A stretch of DNA of 64,000 nt from Chloroflexota bacterium (lineage in GTDB: Bacteria; Chloroflexota; Anaerolineae; Anaerolineales; VGOW01): the NCBI GenBank assembly GCA_016875735.1, contig VGOW01000004.1, positions 40,881-104,880 on the forward strand. The letters are read 5' to 3'. The position numbers and the translations under genes are program-made. Shown piece by piece: positions 17,164 to 25,665 of the stretch. Positions within the stretch are counted from its first letter, which is position 1, and the number at the start of each line of letters is the position of its first letter. The notes under the pieces were generated by a model. The model worked only from the letters and a program-made list of their open reading frames with translations. It did no database searches and was not told the origin of the DNA.

Positions 17164-17210
17164 CGAATGGCGGATAGCAGATAGCAAATGGCTGAACGCT
17201 GAGCGCCAAA
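17155..17210. repeat. Heptamer array after the synthetase-LeuD fusion
   Basis: Eight units in phase: agcggat, agcgaat, ggcggat, agcagat, agcaaat, ggctgaa, cgctgag, cgccaaa. It includes the stop codon (17161-17163) of the fusion gene. A GGAG ribosome site for the next gene follows it. Confidence 0.8.
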
Positions 17211-17219
17211 GGAGACTCA

Positions 17220-18377
17220 ATGATTAGCTTTACTCTCACTGATGAGCAACGCGAATTCCGCGACATGGCGCACAAATTTGCCGAGAAGGAAATTCGCCCG
17301 GTTGCACCCGAAGCCGACGAAAAGGAAGAGGTGCCGTGGGATGTTTTGGAGAAGGCGCATCAGGCCGGGCTGATCACCTATTCATTCCCCGAACGGTACG
17401 GCGGCGGCGGCGTGGAAAGCGTGACCACCAAAGCCATTGTGGATGAGGAAATTTTTTGGGGCTGCGCCGGGATCGGCACGATCATCGGCGGGGTGGCGTT
17501 AGCGGCCACCCCTATTCTGATCGCCGGAACGGACGATCAGAAAATGAAGTACGTCTCCCGCCTCTGCGAGCCGGGTGCGGGTGGCCGACCGCGACTCGGC
17601 GCGTATGCCCTCACCGAGCCGGGCGCCGGTTCCGACCCGGCGGGGATGATCACCAACGCCCGCCGTGAGAGGGGCAAATACATTCTCAACGGCTACAAAA
17701 CCTTCATCACCAATGCCGGCATCGCCGATGTGTATTTGGTGTTTGCCACTGTGGATCCGTCACGCGGCACCGACGGCATCACCGCCTTCATTGTCGAGAA
17801 GGATTGGCCGGGCGTGAACCCGGGCAAGAAAGAAAAGAAGATGGGCATCCGCGCTTCGCACACGGCGACGATTTCGTTCGACGATGTGGAAGTGCCGGCG
17901 GCGAACCGGCTGGGCGAGGAGGGCGAGGGATTCAAAATCGCCATGAAGACATTCGACATTACCCGCACACATATTGCCGCGGGCGCCATTGGGGTGGCCC
18001 GCGCCGCGTATGAATACGCCCTCAATTACGCGCACGAGCGGCGGCAGTTCGGCAAACCGATCTTCTCCTTCCAAGCCATTGCCTTCATGCTGGCCGAGAT
18101 GGCAATGGAGATCGACGCGGCGCGATTGCTGGCGTGGCGCGCAGGCTCGCTGTACGACGAGGGCAAACCGTGCGCGCAGGAAGCGAGCATGGCTAAAGCC
18201 TTCGCCGCCGATGTGGCGATGAAAGTGACCACCGATGCCGTGCAGATTCTTGGCGGCTATGGATATATTCGCGAGTATCCGGTGGAGAAGTGGATGCGCG
18301 ACGCGAAGATCATGCAGATCTATGAGGGCACGGCGCAGATTCAACGGCTGGTGATTTCGCGGCGGCTGAAAGCGTGA
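17220..18377 (+). CDS. Acyl-CoA dehydrogenase
   Basis: A 385-residue FAD-dependent acyl-CoA dehydrogenase. It has the signature segments YALTEPGAGSDPAG and FITNAGIADVY near residues 128-170, the FAD-binding GGYGYIREYPVEKWMRD region, and a C-terminal YEGTAQIQRL with the usual base region. It dehydrogenates an acyl-CoA at C2-C3 and passes electrons to ETF. The natural substrate could be the acyl-CoA made by the upstream synthetase domain. It has an AGGAG ribosome site. It is distinct from the second acyl-CoA dehydrogenase at 47.5 kb. Confidence 0.92.
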   Translation: MISFTLTDEQREFRDMAHKFAEKEIRPVAPEADEKEEVPWDVLEKAHQAGLITYSFPERYGGGGVESVTTKAIVDEEIFWGCAGIGTIIGGVALAATPILIAGTDDQKMKYVSRLCEPGAGGRPRLGAYALTEPGAGSDPAGMITNARRERGKYILNGYKTFITNAGIADVYLVFATVDPSRGTDGITAFIVEKDWPGVNPGKKEKKMGIRASHTATISFDDVEVPAANRLGEEGEGFKIAMKTFDITRTHIAAGAIGVARAAYEYALNYAHERRQFGKPIFSFQAIAFMLAEMAMEIDAARLLAWRAGSLYDEGKPCAQEASMAKAFAADVAMKVTTDAVQILGGYGYIREYPVEKWMRDAKIMQIYEGTAQIQRLVISRRLKA

Positions 18378-18386
18378 AGCAAATAG

Positions 18387-18409
18387 GCGAGCGCTCCATA
18401 GCCGCTCGC
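18387..18409. other. Short hairpin between acyl-CoA dehydrogenase and leuB-like genes
   Basis: A perfect 7-bp stem GCGAGCG/CGCTCGC (18387-18393 with 18403-18409) with a 9-base loop, followed by an A-rich rather than T-rich stretch. It may be a worn repeat unit or a weak RNA hairpin, and it is not a convincing terminator. Confidence 0.5.
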
Positions 18410-18436
18410 AAATAAAACTTGCACAGAGGAGAAGAA

Positions 18437-19510
18437 ATGAAGACTTACAACATCGGTGTGCTCGGCGGCGACGGCATTGGCCCGGAAGTGGTGCGAGAGG
18501 GGCTCAGGGTTTTGCAAGCCGTCAAAGACGGATTCGATTACAACTTGATCGATTACCCGTACGGCAGTGAGCATTACATCAAAACAAAAGAACTGGTGCC
18601 CGATCGGGTGATCGAGGAGTGGCGCGGACTTGACGCCGTGTACCTCGGGGCCATCGGCCACCCGGCAGTGGAAGTGGGGTTGGTGGAACGTTCGGTGATT
18701 ATGGGTTTGCGTTTCGGCCTTGATTTGTACGTGAACCTGCGCCCGGTCAAACTTTACACCGAGCACCTGTGCCCGCTCAAAGACAAGAAGCCCGCCGACG
18801 TGAATTTTGTGGTAGCGCGAGAGAACACCGAAGACGCCTATGCCGGAGTCGGCGGCATTTTCAAGAAGGGCAAACCGGACGAGGTGGCAATCGCCGAAAT
18901 GGTTTTCACCCGCCGGGGCACCGAACGGATCATCCACTATGGTTTTGAACTGGCCCGGCAGCGGGCGCAGGAGCGCGGCAGCGGCGGACGCAAACCGAAA
19001 GTGACTTTGGTGGACAAGGCCAACGCTATCCGCGCGCAGGATTTGTGGACTCGTGTCTTCGAGGAAGTCGGCAAAGAGTATCCAGAGGTTGAGCAGGATC
19101 ATGCCTATGTGGATGCGTGCTGCATGTGGATGGTAAAGAACCCCGAATGGTTCGACGTGATCGTGACCACGAATCTTTTTGGAGACATCATCACCGATCT
19201 CGGTGCGATGATTCAGGGCGGCATGGGCATCGCCGCTTCGGGCAACATCCATCCGGGCAAGCACGGCATGTTCGAGCCGATTCACGGCTCTGCGCCAAAA
19301 TATGCCGGGCAGAATGTGGCTAACCCGCTGGGGGCGATTGCGGCGGCGGCCATGATGCTCGAATTTCTGGGCGAGAAGCGCGCCGCCAATCGCATCGAGT
19401 CGGCGATGGAATCTTTGCTGGCCTCGAAACGCATTCCTTCGGTGGATGCAAAAAGCGGTTTGACGACGACTGAGATCGGGGATATGGTTGTGGCCGAAGT
19501 GGCGAAGTAG
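18437..19510 (+). CDS. 3-isopropylmalate/isocitrate/tartrate dehydrogenase family protein
   Basis: A 357-residue beta-decarboxylating dehydrogenase. It starts [14 protein letters not shown], has [15 protein letters not shown] (the substrate loop), DKANAIR, and the metal/NAD segment [22 protein letters not shown], and ends with HGSAPKYAG. The loop ENTEDAYAG differs from LeuB's usual ELTGGIYFG type and is closer to isocitrate/homoisocitrate or tartrate dehydrogenases, so I do not assign leuB. ATG 18437 follows GAGGAGAAG. With the LeuC-type and LeuD-type subunits it completes a hydration-isomerisation plus oxidative-decarboxylation module. Confidence 0.88.
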   Translation: MKTYNIGVLGGDGIGPEVVREGLRVLQAVKDGFDYNLIDYPYGSEHYIKTKELVPDRVIEEWRGLDAVYLGAIGHPAVEVGLVERSVIMGLRFGLDLYVNLRPVKLYTEHLCPLKDKKPADVNFVVARENTEDAYAGVGGIFKKGKPDEVAIAEMVFTRRGTERIIHYGFELARQRAQERGSGGRKPKVTLVDKANAIRAQDLWTRVFEEVGKEYPEVEQDHAYVDACCMWMVKNPEWFDVIVTTNLFGDIITDLGAMIQGGMGIAASGNIHPGKHGMFEPIHGSAPKYAGQNVANPLGAIAAAAMMLEFLGEKRAANRIESAMESLLASKRIPSVDAKSGLTTTEIGDMVVAEVAK

Positions 19511-19550
19511 CCGATAGCGAATAGCCATCCGCTGTCCACCACTGATGCAT
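19509..19550. repeat. Heptamer array abutting the MalT-BTAD regulator start
   Basis: Six units in 7-base phase (agccgat, agcgaat, agccatc, cgctgtc, caccact, gatgcat). The array begins in the upstream stop codon and its last unit contains the first two bases of the ATG start. There is no Shine-Dalgarno sequence. Confidence 0.76.
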
Positions 19551-22500
19551 GGAATCGCTTCCGATCATCCTCACCAAACTGCACCCGCCGCTCGTGCGGC
19601 GGAATGTTGTGCCGCGCCCGCCGTTGGTCTCGCTGGTGCGGCAGTGCGCCGAGCGCCGCCTCACCCTCGTGTACTCTGCTCCCGGCTACGGAAAAACCAC
19701 GCTCATCGCCAGCGCGTTGGAAGACGCGGGCTTGCCTCTCGTATGGTACAGCCTGAGCCGCAGCGATCGGGACATCGTCACTTTTTTTTCATACCTCACC
19801 GAGGCCTTCGAGCGGCAGTGGCCCGGCTTCGCCGAGTCGGTGAAGCCGACCTTTGCGCCGAGCGAAAACGCGCGCGTGTACCCCGCCGCGTTTGTGGCCG
19901 CGTGCATCAATCGGCTGGCGGCCATGCGCCCCGCGCATGATTTCATCGTCGTGCTCGACGACTTCCAACTCGTTGATCAATGTTCCGAGATTTGTGAGAC
20001 CCTCGATCAACTGATCGCTCACGCGCCGCCGCGCGCGCACTTTGTCATTGCCACGCGCTCCGCGCCGCCGTTCTCGGCCCTCCCCAAACTGCGAGCGTGC
20101 GGCGAGGTGTTGGAGATCGGCGAAGCGGAGTTGAAGTTCGGGCCGCAGGAGGCGGCTGTGCTGTTGCAGCAATGCCTCAATTTGCAGTTGCCCGAGTCTC
20201 GCCTCGCGGCGTTGGTAGAACAGACGGAAGGCTGGGCGCTGGGGCTGTTGTTGGCCGGGCAGTCCATTCGGGGCGGCGGCTCCGCGGATGAGGCGGCCTC
20301 CCTTCCGCGCTCGCCCGATCAACGGATTTTGTTCGAGTATCTCACCGAAGAAGTGCTGCGCCAGCATCCTCCAACGGTGATCGATTTTCTCACCAGCTCG
20401 GCCCTTCTCTCGCGCCTCGAGCCGACGGTGTGCGACGCGGCCCTCGCCCGTTCCGATTCGGCGCAGCGGCTTCGCGAACTTGAGCGGCATGGCTTGTTTG
20501 TGATGCGCACCGAAGACGGCTGGCTGAGGTATCACCGCCTCTTCCGCGAATTTCTTTTGCAGTATTTGGACAACGATCCGGATCGCAAAGAGGCGCTGCA
20601 TCGCCGCGCGGCGGCGTACTTTGAGGGGCAGCAGGATTTTGAGACGGCGATCTTTCACTGGTTGGAAGCGGGGGCGCATCGCGAAGCGGCGCAGCTCATC
20701 GCCGCGCTGTCGAATGAGATATTGCGAGCGGGCCGTTTCGACACGTTGGGCTTTTGGCTTGGCCGCTTGCCCGATGCCGTGCTCTCAGAATTTCCCGAAC
20801 TGCATTTTCGGCGCGGGCAAATGTGCGAAGGACGGGGGCAGTGGGATCAGGCATTGGAGCATTACGAACGCGCGGCACAAGCCTACACGGAGCGCGGCGA
20901 TCTGTTGGGGTTGAGCGATGTTCTGCGAAGCAAAGGCCATATTCTCGATTGGCGCAAAGGCAAGCATGCCGAGGCCGAGCAGTTGCACCGCGAAGCGCTG
21001 GGGTACGTGGGCGAAGAGCATCGCCGCAAGCGAGCCGCACTGCTTGCCAGCCTCGCCCGCGATCAACTGTCGGCGGGCAACACGCGGGCGGCGCAAGCGT
21101 TGTATCGCGAGGCGCTCGCCATTTACGAAGCGGAGGCCGACCGCCCCGGCCAACTCGCCACACTGCTCAACCCCGGCTCGTGGCTTTATCACAGTCTCGG
21201 CGATTTCACTCAAGCCCTCGCCGTTCTGCGCCGCTCCGAGCAATTGGCGCACGAACTCAACAGCGTGCGCGACCTCGCCGAAACGTACAACGACATGGCC
21301 GTCAATCTTCACTTCTTGGGCCGCAGTGACGAGTCGTTGAAGTTCGCCGAGAAAGCGCTGGCCCTCAGCGCCGAGTTGAATGACAAACACAACGAGGCTT
21401 ACGCGTTGATGAATCAAGCCAACGCGTTCGAAGCCTCGTGCGCCGGAGATTACCCGGCGCTGTATCAACAATACCAGCGCGCACTGCACATCGAGCAGGC
21501 GTTGGGCAACCGCCGCTTCGTCATTGCCACGCTCGTGTTCATGATAATGTTCGCCCGGCGCGGCGGCCACGTGTCCGACGCGATCCGACGCGGGCAGCAA
21601 GCGCTCGCCCTCGCCAGCGAGCGCGGCCTGCGCTGGCTCATGGGTTTCGCCCTCGTGCAGCTCGGCGCGGCGCAGCTGTGGACCGACCTCGCCGCCGCGC
21701 ACGGCTCATTGACCGAGTCTCTGCAAATCTTCGGCGACAGCCAGGACCTCTACCACCTCACCAGCGCGCACTTCTGGCTGGCGGCGCTCTATCATTCCGA
21801 GAACAACGCCGCGTACCTCGATCACTTGCGCGAATGTTTGCGGCTGGCGGTGAGCAACAACTACGATTGCTTTTTCCGCAGTGAAGCACAAGCGGCCATC
21901 CCCCTGCTTGTCTCCGCGCTGGAAGCCGACTTGTGGACTTCGTATGTGACTCCGATCCTCGCCGCCTTCGGCGCGCGCGCCGCCGGTTCACTGCGACCCC
22001 TCCTCGCTCACTCCGATCCCGCCGTGCGCCAGCGCGCACAGGCTGTGATCGACGAAGCGGGACTCAGTGCCGCTCCGACTCCGCCGCGCCCCACGGGCAC
22101 AGGCCGACTCCGATCAACAACGATTCCCCCTCTCACCATTCGCGGCTTTGGCAACTTCGCCGTGTGGCGCGGCTCGCACCTCATCGAAGAACGCGAGTGG
22201 GGGCGGCGCAAGTGCAAACGACTCCTCAAATACATTGCCCTCAGCCCCGACCGCACCCTTGCCAAAGACATCGCTATCGATCTGCTGTGGGCCGACGCCG
22301 ACCCGCAAGCGGCCAATGCAAATTTCTATCGCACGCTGTACAACTTGCGGCGCGTGCTCGAGCCTCTCTCGCCTCACACCGGCGCAAACTACGTGACCCT
22401 CGAAGGCGGCCTCCTCCGGCTCGTCTCCGAAACAGTGTTGAACAGCGACGTGAGTGAATTCGCGCGCGGCGTGGAAGAGGGCCGCCGCCTCATGCGCGCC

Positions 22501-22914
22501 GGCGACCGACACGCCGCGCGCGATCGCTTGGCCGCCGCCATCGCCCTCTACACCGACGACCTCTCCACCGACGATCTCTACGACGACTGGGTGCGGCCCC
22601 GCCGCGAGCAACTGCGCGATCTCTATCTCAGCACGCTCCGCGCCCTCACCGAACTGTCAACCGAAACCGGCCAGATGGATATGGCTCTCAACTATTTGCG
22701 GCAGGCTTTTCGCAAGGACAATGCGTCGGAGGCCGCTTGCCTCAACCTCATGCTGGCGCTTGCCTCCGCCGGGCGCCGTAGTGAGGCTCTGCAACATTAC
22801 GCCGCTTGCGAAAAGGCCCTCGCCGAACTCGACCTCGCGCCCTCCGCCGAACTCCGGGCCATGCAGCGCGAGTTGCTGGCCGTTCGCCAGCCGCTCGCCG
22901 ACCCGGCAGCCTGA
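19549..22914 (+). CDS. Large MalT-type ATPase regulator with C-terminal BTAD DNA-binding module
   Basis: A 1121-residue signal-transduction ATPase (STAND/MalT-like). Residues 1-330 carry the NTPase with Walker A SAPGYGKTTL (about 43-52) and an acidic Walker B VVLDDFQLV (about 130). A central TPR array runs from about 400 to 830. From about 862 there is an OmpR-type winged helix (IRGFGNFAVWRG ... WGRRKCKRLLKYIAL) followed by a BTAD TPR domain to the end. No LuxR HTH is present, so the BTAD/SARP half replaces it. It probably activates the catabolic operons on either side; the ligand is unknown. Confidence 0.9.
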   Translation: MESLPIILTKLHPPLVRRNVVPRPPLVSLVRQCAERRLTLVYSAPGYGKTTLIASALEDAGLPLVWYSLSRSDRDIVTFFSYLTEAFERQWPGFAESVKPTFAPSENARVYPAAFVAACINRLAAMRPAHDFIVVLDDFQLVDQCSEICETLDQLIAHAPPRAHFVIATRSAPPFSALPKLRACGEVLEIGEAELKFGPQEAAVLLQQCLNLQLPESRLAALVEQTEGWALGLLLAGQSIRGGGSADEAASLPRSPDQRILFEYLTEEVLRQHPPTVIDFLTSSALLSRLEPTVCDAALARSDSAQRLRELERHGLFVMRTEDGWLRYHRLFREFLLQYLDNDPDRKEALHRRAAAYFEGQQDFETAIFHWLEAGAHREAAQLIAALSNEILRAGRFDTLGFWLGRLPDAVLSEFPELHFRRGQMCEGRGQWDQALEHYERAAQAYTERGDLLGLSDVLRSKGHILDWRKGKHAEAEQLHREALGYVGEEHRRKRAALLASLARDQLSAGNTRAAQALYREALAIYEAEADRPGQLATLLNPGSWLYHSLGDFTQALAVLRRSEQLAHELNSVRDLAETYNDMAVNLHFLGRSDESLKFAEKALALSAELNDKHNEAYALMNQANAFEASCAGDYPALYQQYQRALHIEQALGNRRFVIATLVFMIMFARRGGHVSDAIRRGQQALALASERGLRWLMGFALVQLGAAQLWTDLAAAHGSLTESLQIFGDSQDLYHLTSAHFWLAALYHSENNAAYLDHLRECLRLAVSNNYDCFFRSEAQAAIPLLVSALEADLWTSYVTPILAAFGARAAGSLRPLLAHSDPAVRQRAQAVIDEAGLSAAPTPPRPTGTGRLRSTTIPPLTIRGFGNFAVWRGSHLIEEREWGRRKCKRLLKYIALSPDRTLAKDIAIDLLWADADPQAANANFYRTLYNLRRVLEPLSPHTGANYVTLEGGLLRLVSETVLNSDVSEFARGVEEGRRLMRAGDRHAARDRLAAAIALYTDDLSTDDLYDDWVRPRREQLRDLYLSTLRALTELSTETGQMDMALNYLRQAFRKDNASEAACLNLMLALASAGRRSEALQHYAACEKALAELDLAPSAELRAMQRELLAVRQPLADPAA

Positions 22915-22937
22915 AGTTGTCATCCTGAATACGTTAG

Positions 22938-22975
22938 CACACACAAAGAGCGCCTGCCGTTGTGTGTGATTTCTT
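22938..22975 (+). terminator. Hairpin with T-rich tail after the MalT-BTAD regulator
   Basis: A perfect 9-bp stem CACACACAA/TTGTGTGTG (22938-22946 with 22960-22968) around a 13-base loop, followed by ATTTCTTCGTT. The AT-rich stem and broken T run make it a weak terminator. It could equally be an attenuator-like element ahead of the UbiD gene, whose GAGGAG site begins at 22982. Confidence 0.5.
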
Positions 22976-22993
22976 CGTTGCGAGGAGAAACCG

Positions 22994-24355
22994 ATGAACA
23001 AAGACCACCTCATCGATCTCGGCGCGAGCGTCGAACGATTGGCCGCCAATGGCGATCTGGCGCGAGTGCGGAGTGAAGTTGATCTCGTGCACGAACTGGC
23101 AGGAGTCGCGCGTTGCTTCGAGGGCAAAGAAGTTGTGCTGTGCGAAAAGGTGAGGGAGCGCATCTTCCCGGTGTTGATCGGACTCTATTGGAATCGATCC
23201 GCCCTCGCGCGGCTGTTCGACTGCGCCGCCGAGCAACTCCCCTTCGTGGTGGCCGACTCCGTTGCCGAATGGCAAACCCGCCCCATCGATCCCGAAGTGG
23301 GCGACTCCGGCGCGGCCAACGAAGTGATCGAGCCCGACGTTGATCTCGGCAAACTTCCGATCCCCACTCACGCGCTCGGCGACGGCGGCCCGTACATCGA
23401 CTCGGCCATTGTCATCGCCCGCGACCCCGATACCGGAGTGCGCAACGCGTCCATTTACCGCGCGCTCGTCACCGGGCCCGATCGACTCACCGTGCAGCTC
23501 GATGAAGGTCGGCACGTGCGCGATTATTTCGAGCGAGCCGAGAAGCAGGGCAAGCCGCTCGAGGTGACGTTGAACATTGGCGTTGGTCCGGCGGCGCATA
23601 TTGCCGCCATCGTTCCGGCGTCGGCGGCGCCCCTTGACAAAGATGAACTCGGGGTGGCGGGCAATATCGCCGGCCGGCCTCTGCATCTGATTCGGAGTCA
23701 ATCGGTGGGCGTGGAAGGAATCGCCGACGCGCAATTCGTCCTCGAAGCGGAGATGCTGCCCCATGTGCGCGAACCCGAAGGGCCGTTCGCCGAAGTGACT
23801 GGCTATTACGCCGCCCGCGACGACCGTTGGGTGGTGCGTGTCAAAAAAATCACGCGCCGCAAAAATCCGATCTGGCAAACGATTCTCTCCGGCAAAGAGG
23901 TGTTCAACTCGGTGGGGCTGGTGGGCGAGGCGGCAGTGTATCGGCTGGTGTCGAGGCAGGTGCGCGGCGTGAAGGCGGTGTATTTCAGTCACGGCGGCTG
24001 TGGCTTCTATCACGCAATCATTCAGATTCAGAAAAGCATGGAGGGCATCGCCAAGAATGCCATCCTCGCAACCTTCGCCGCCTTTCCGTCGTTGAAGATG
24101 GTTGTGGCAGTGGATGAAGACGTTGATCTCACGAACGCGGAGGATGTCGAGTGGGCGCTGGCGACTCGGTTCCGACCCGACACGGGAATGATCGTGATTC
24201 CGTCGGCGCGGGGACACGAACTCAACCCCTCGACCGATCGCGGTTTGGGAACGAAACTGGGATTGGACGCCACCGCGCCGTTCCCTCGCCCGCGCGCGTT
24301 CGAGCGGGTGAAGATGGCGAAGGTCGATCTGAGCAAGTTTGATATTCAGCGATGA
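22994..24355 (+). CDS. UbiD-family decarboxylase (first copy)
   Basis: A 453-residue UbiD-family protein, which use prenylated FMN for reversible (de)carboxylation of aromatic or unsaturated acids. The catalytic arginine motif is present (NASIYRALV), as is the glutamate pair in EGPFAEVTGYY. The carboxy-terminal EDVEWALATRFRPD segment matches the family. It is the most divergent of the four UbiD copies here: GGPYIDSA replaces the GGRYIGT seen in the others. It overlaps the next gene by 4 bases (ATGA) and lies outside the FadR-controlled block that follows. The substrate is not deducible. Confidence 0.88.
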   Translation: MNKDHLIDLGASVERLAANGDLARVRSEVDLVHELAGVARCFEGKEVVLCEKVRERIFPVLIGLYWNRSALARLFDCAAEQLPFVVADSVAEWQTRPIDPEVGDSGAANEVIEPDVDLGKLPIPTHALGDGGPYIDSAIVIARDPDTGVRNASIYRALVTGPDRLTVQLDEGRHVRDYFERAEKQGKPLEVTLNIGVGPAAHIAAIVPASAAPLDKDELGVAGNIAGRPLHLIRSQSVGVEGIADAQFVLEAEMLPHVREPEGPFAEVTGYYAARDDRWVVRVKKITRRKNPIWQTILSGKEVFNSVGLVGEAAVYRLVSRQVRGVKAVYFSHGGCGFYHAIIQIQKSMEGIAKNAILATFAAFPSLKMVVAVDEDVDLTNAEDVEWALATRFRPDTGMIVIPSARGHELNPSTDRGLGTKLGLDATAPFPRPRAFERVKMAKVDLSKFDIQR

Positions 24356-24828
24356 CCCTGCCATCACTGCGCGAAAAAGCGCTGGCCTATCTGCGCGATC
24401 ACAATGTGATGACGCTCGCCACCAATGGCCCGCTCGGCCTGTGGGCGGCGGCCGTCTTTTACGTGAACGACGGCTTCGCTCTGTATTTCCTCTCTGCGCC
24501 CACCACCCGCCACATTCACAACCTCGAGGCCAATCCATCGGTGGCGGCCACTATCCATGAGGATTACAAAGATTGGCGCGCGATCAAAGGAATCCAACTT
24601 GAGGGCGAAGTGAGGCGGATCGCGGGCGCAGAGCAGGCGGCGGCGCTCGTGCGGTACGGGCTCAAGTTTCCCATCGTGGGCAGGCTGGCCGATGCGCCCG
24701 CCGAGATCGCCAGCGCGATGAGCCGCATTGCGTGGTACAAAATTGCGCCCTCTCGACTCTATTTCATCGACAACTCTCTCGGGCTCGGCCACCGCGACGA
24801 AGTACCCTTGCCGGGCGGCAAGCCTTAA
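24352..24828 (+). CDS. FMN-binding split-barrel protein (pyridoxamine 5'-phosphate oxidase-like)
   Basis: A 158-residue protein of the PNPOx/general stress FMN-binding barrel type. It has AYLRDHNVMTLATNGPLGLWAAAV at the start, then a strand reading LYFLSAPTTRHIHNLEANPSVA. It is translationally coupled to the UbiD gene (ATGA overlap), which suggests a flavin-linked helper role, but this is inference. The last 100 bases before the next gene hold a clear promoter, so this gene ends the UbiD-1 transcription unit. Confidence 0.82.
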   Translation: MTLPSLREKALAYLRDHNVMTLATNGPLGLWAAAVFYVNDGFALYFLSAPTTRHIHNLEANPSVAATIHEDYKDWRAIKGIQLEGEVRRIAGAEQAAALVRYGLKFPIVGRLADAPAEIASAMSRIAWYKIAPSRLYFIDNSLGLGHRDEVPLPGGKP

Positions 24829-24855
24829 AAAATTCCACTGAGTCGGTAAAGATAC

Positions 24856-24883
24856 TTTACAAACAAATATCTCGTGCTATAGT
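24856..24883 (+). promoter_or_regulatory. Sigma-70-type promoter for the FadR regulator gene
   Basis: TTTACA (24856-24861) and TATAGT (24878-24883) are separated by 16 bases in an AT-rich island that stands out from the GC-rich surroundings. The regulator ATG lies about 50 bases downstream. Confidence 0.7.
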
Positions 24884-24898
24884 CACCTTATCAGGTCA

Positions 24899-24910
24899 TC
24901 AGACATCTGA
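24899..24910. promoter_or_regulatory. Palindromic operator candidate, FadR/GntR type
   Basis: TCAGACATCTGA is a palindrome except at its central two bases. It lies about 16 bases after the -10 hexamer, at or just after the probable transcription start, and extends to GTCATCAGACATCTGAC (24895-24911). Many FadR-subfamily GntR proteins bind such short palindromes in front of their own gene; the sequence fits autoregulation. Confidence 0.55.
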
Positions 24911-24933
24911 CAACAATACAAAGCCGACAATTC

Positions 24934-25644
24934 ATGTCAGATTTTAGAGCGATACCGAAGTCGCCATCCATTCCCGAGATTGTTCTCGAGGAGATTCAGC
25001 GACTCATCGCCGAGGGGAAAGTTCGACCGGGCGATCATCTGCCTTCGGAGACGGAGTTGGCCGAGCGGTTTGGGGTGGGGCGCTCGTCGATCCGCGAGGC
25101 GATGCGGGTACTGCAGCTCATCGGCGTTGTTGAAGTCATTCAAGGGAAGGGGACGTTTGTGCGGCAGGCTGGCATCCTGCCGCTGATGATCGATTGGTCG
25201 CGCATTTCGCAAACAGGTCTCATTTCTGAAGCGATGGAAGCGCGGCAGTTCATGGAAGTTTTGCTCGCCCGGCTCGCCGCCGAACGCGCTACCCACGACG
25301 ACATTGAAGCGCTCCGCCGCTCGCTTCGACAGTCCGAAGAGAGTCTTTCCAACATGGAAAGCAACGTCCGAGCCGGAGTCGATTTCCATCTTGTGTTGGC
25401 TGACGCGGCGCACAACCAAATCCTCGCGCTGATGTATCGCACGATCACCGACCTCTATCTTGAAGTGGCCCGGCGCATGCGCATCACCCCCGAAATGGCC
25501 CACGACCGTTTCCACGATCATGAGCGTTTGCTGGAAGCAGTGGCGTCGCGCGATCCGCAAGCCGCCGCCGACATCATGAAAGATCATCTCGACAAGGCGT
25601 ATCAAATCTTATCTGCCGGCGAACCCGAAACAAAATCCGCCTAG
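24934..25644 (+). CDS. FadR-subfamily GntR transcriptional regulator
   Basis: A 236-residue repressor-type protein. The N-terminal winged helix reads GDHLPSETELAERFGVGRSS followed by IREAMRVLQLIGVVEV and GKGTFV, the classic GntR pattern. The rest is an all-helical FCD ligand-binding domain, with residues such as D150/H154-type positions in VDFHLVLADAAHN. Family members sense small organic acids. It has its own promoter and a palindrome upstream. It directly precedes the phenylphosphate-type block, so I infer that it controls that block in response to an aromatic acid or related metabolite. Confidence 0.9.
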   Translation: MSDFRAIPKSPSIPEIVLEEIQRLIAEGKVRPGDHLPSETELAERFGVGRSSIREAMRVLQLIGVVEVIQGKGTFVRQAGILPLMIDWSRISQTGLISEAMEARQFMEVLLARLAAERATHDDIEALRRSLRQSEESLSNMESNVRAGVDFHLVLADAAHNQILALMYRTITDLYLEVARRMRITPEMAHDRFHDHERLLEAVASRDPQAAADIMKDHLDKAYQILSAGEPETKSA

Positions 25645-25665
25645 CCCCATCACAGGAGATTCCCT

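Noticed and set aside
15070..17220. An open frame of over 700 codons opposite the synthetase-LeuD fusion
   Set aside because: Low-complexity His/Gly/Arg composition, no family motif, and full overlap with a gene with clear domains. It is a shadow of codon bias.
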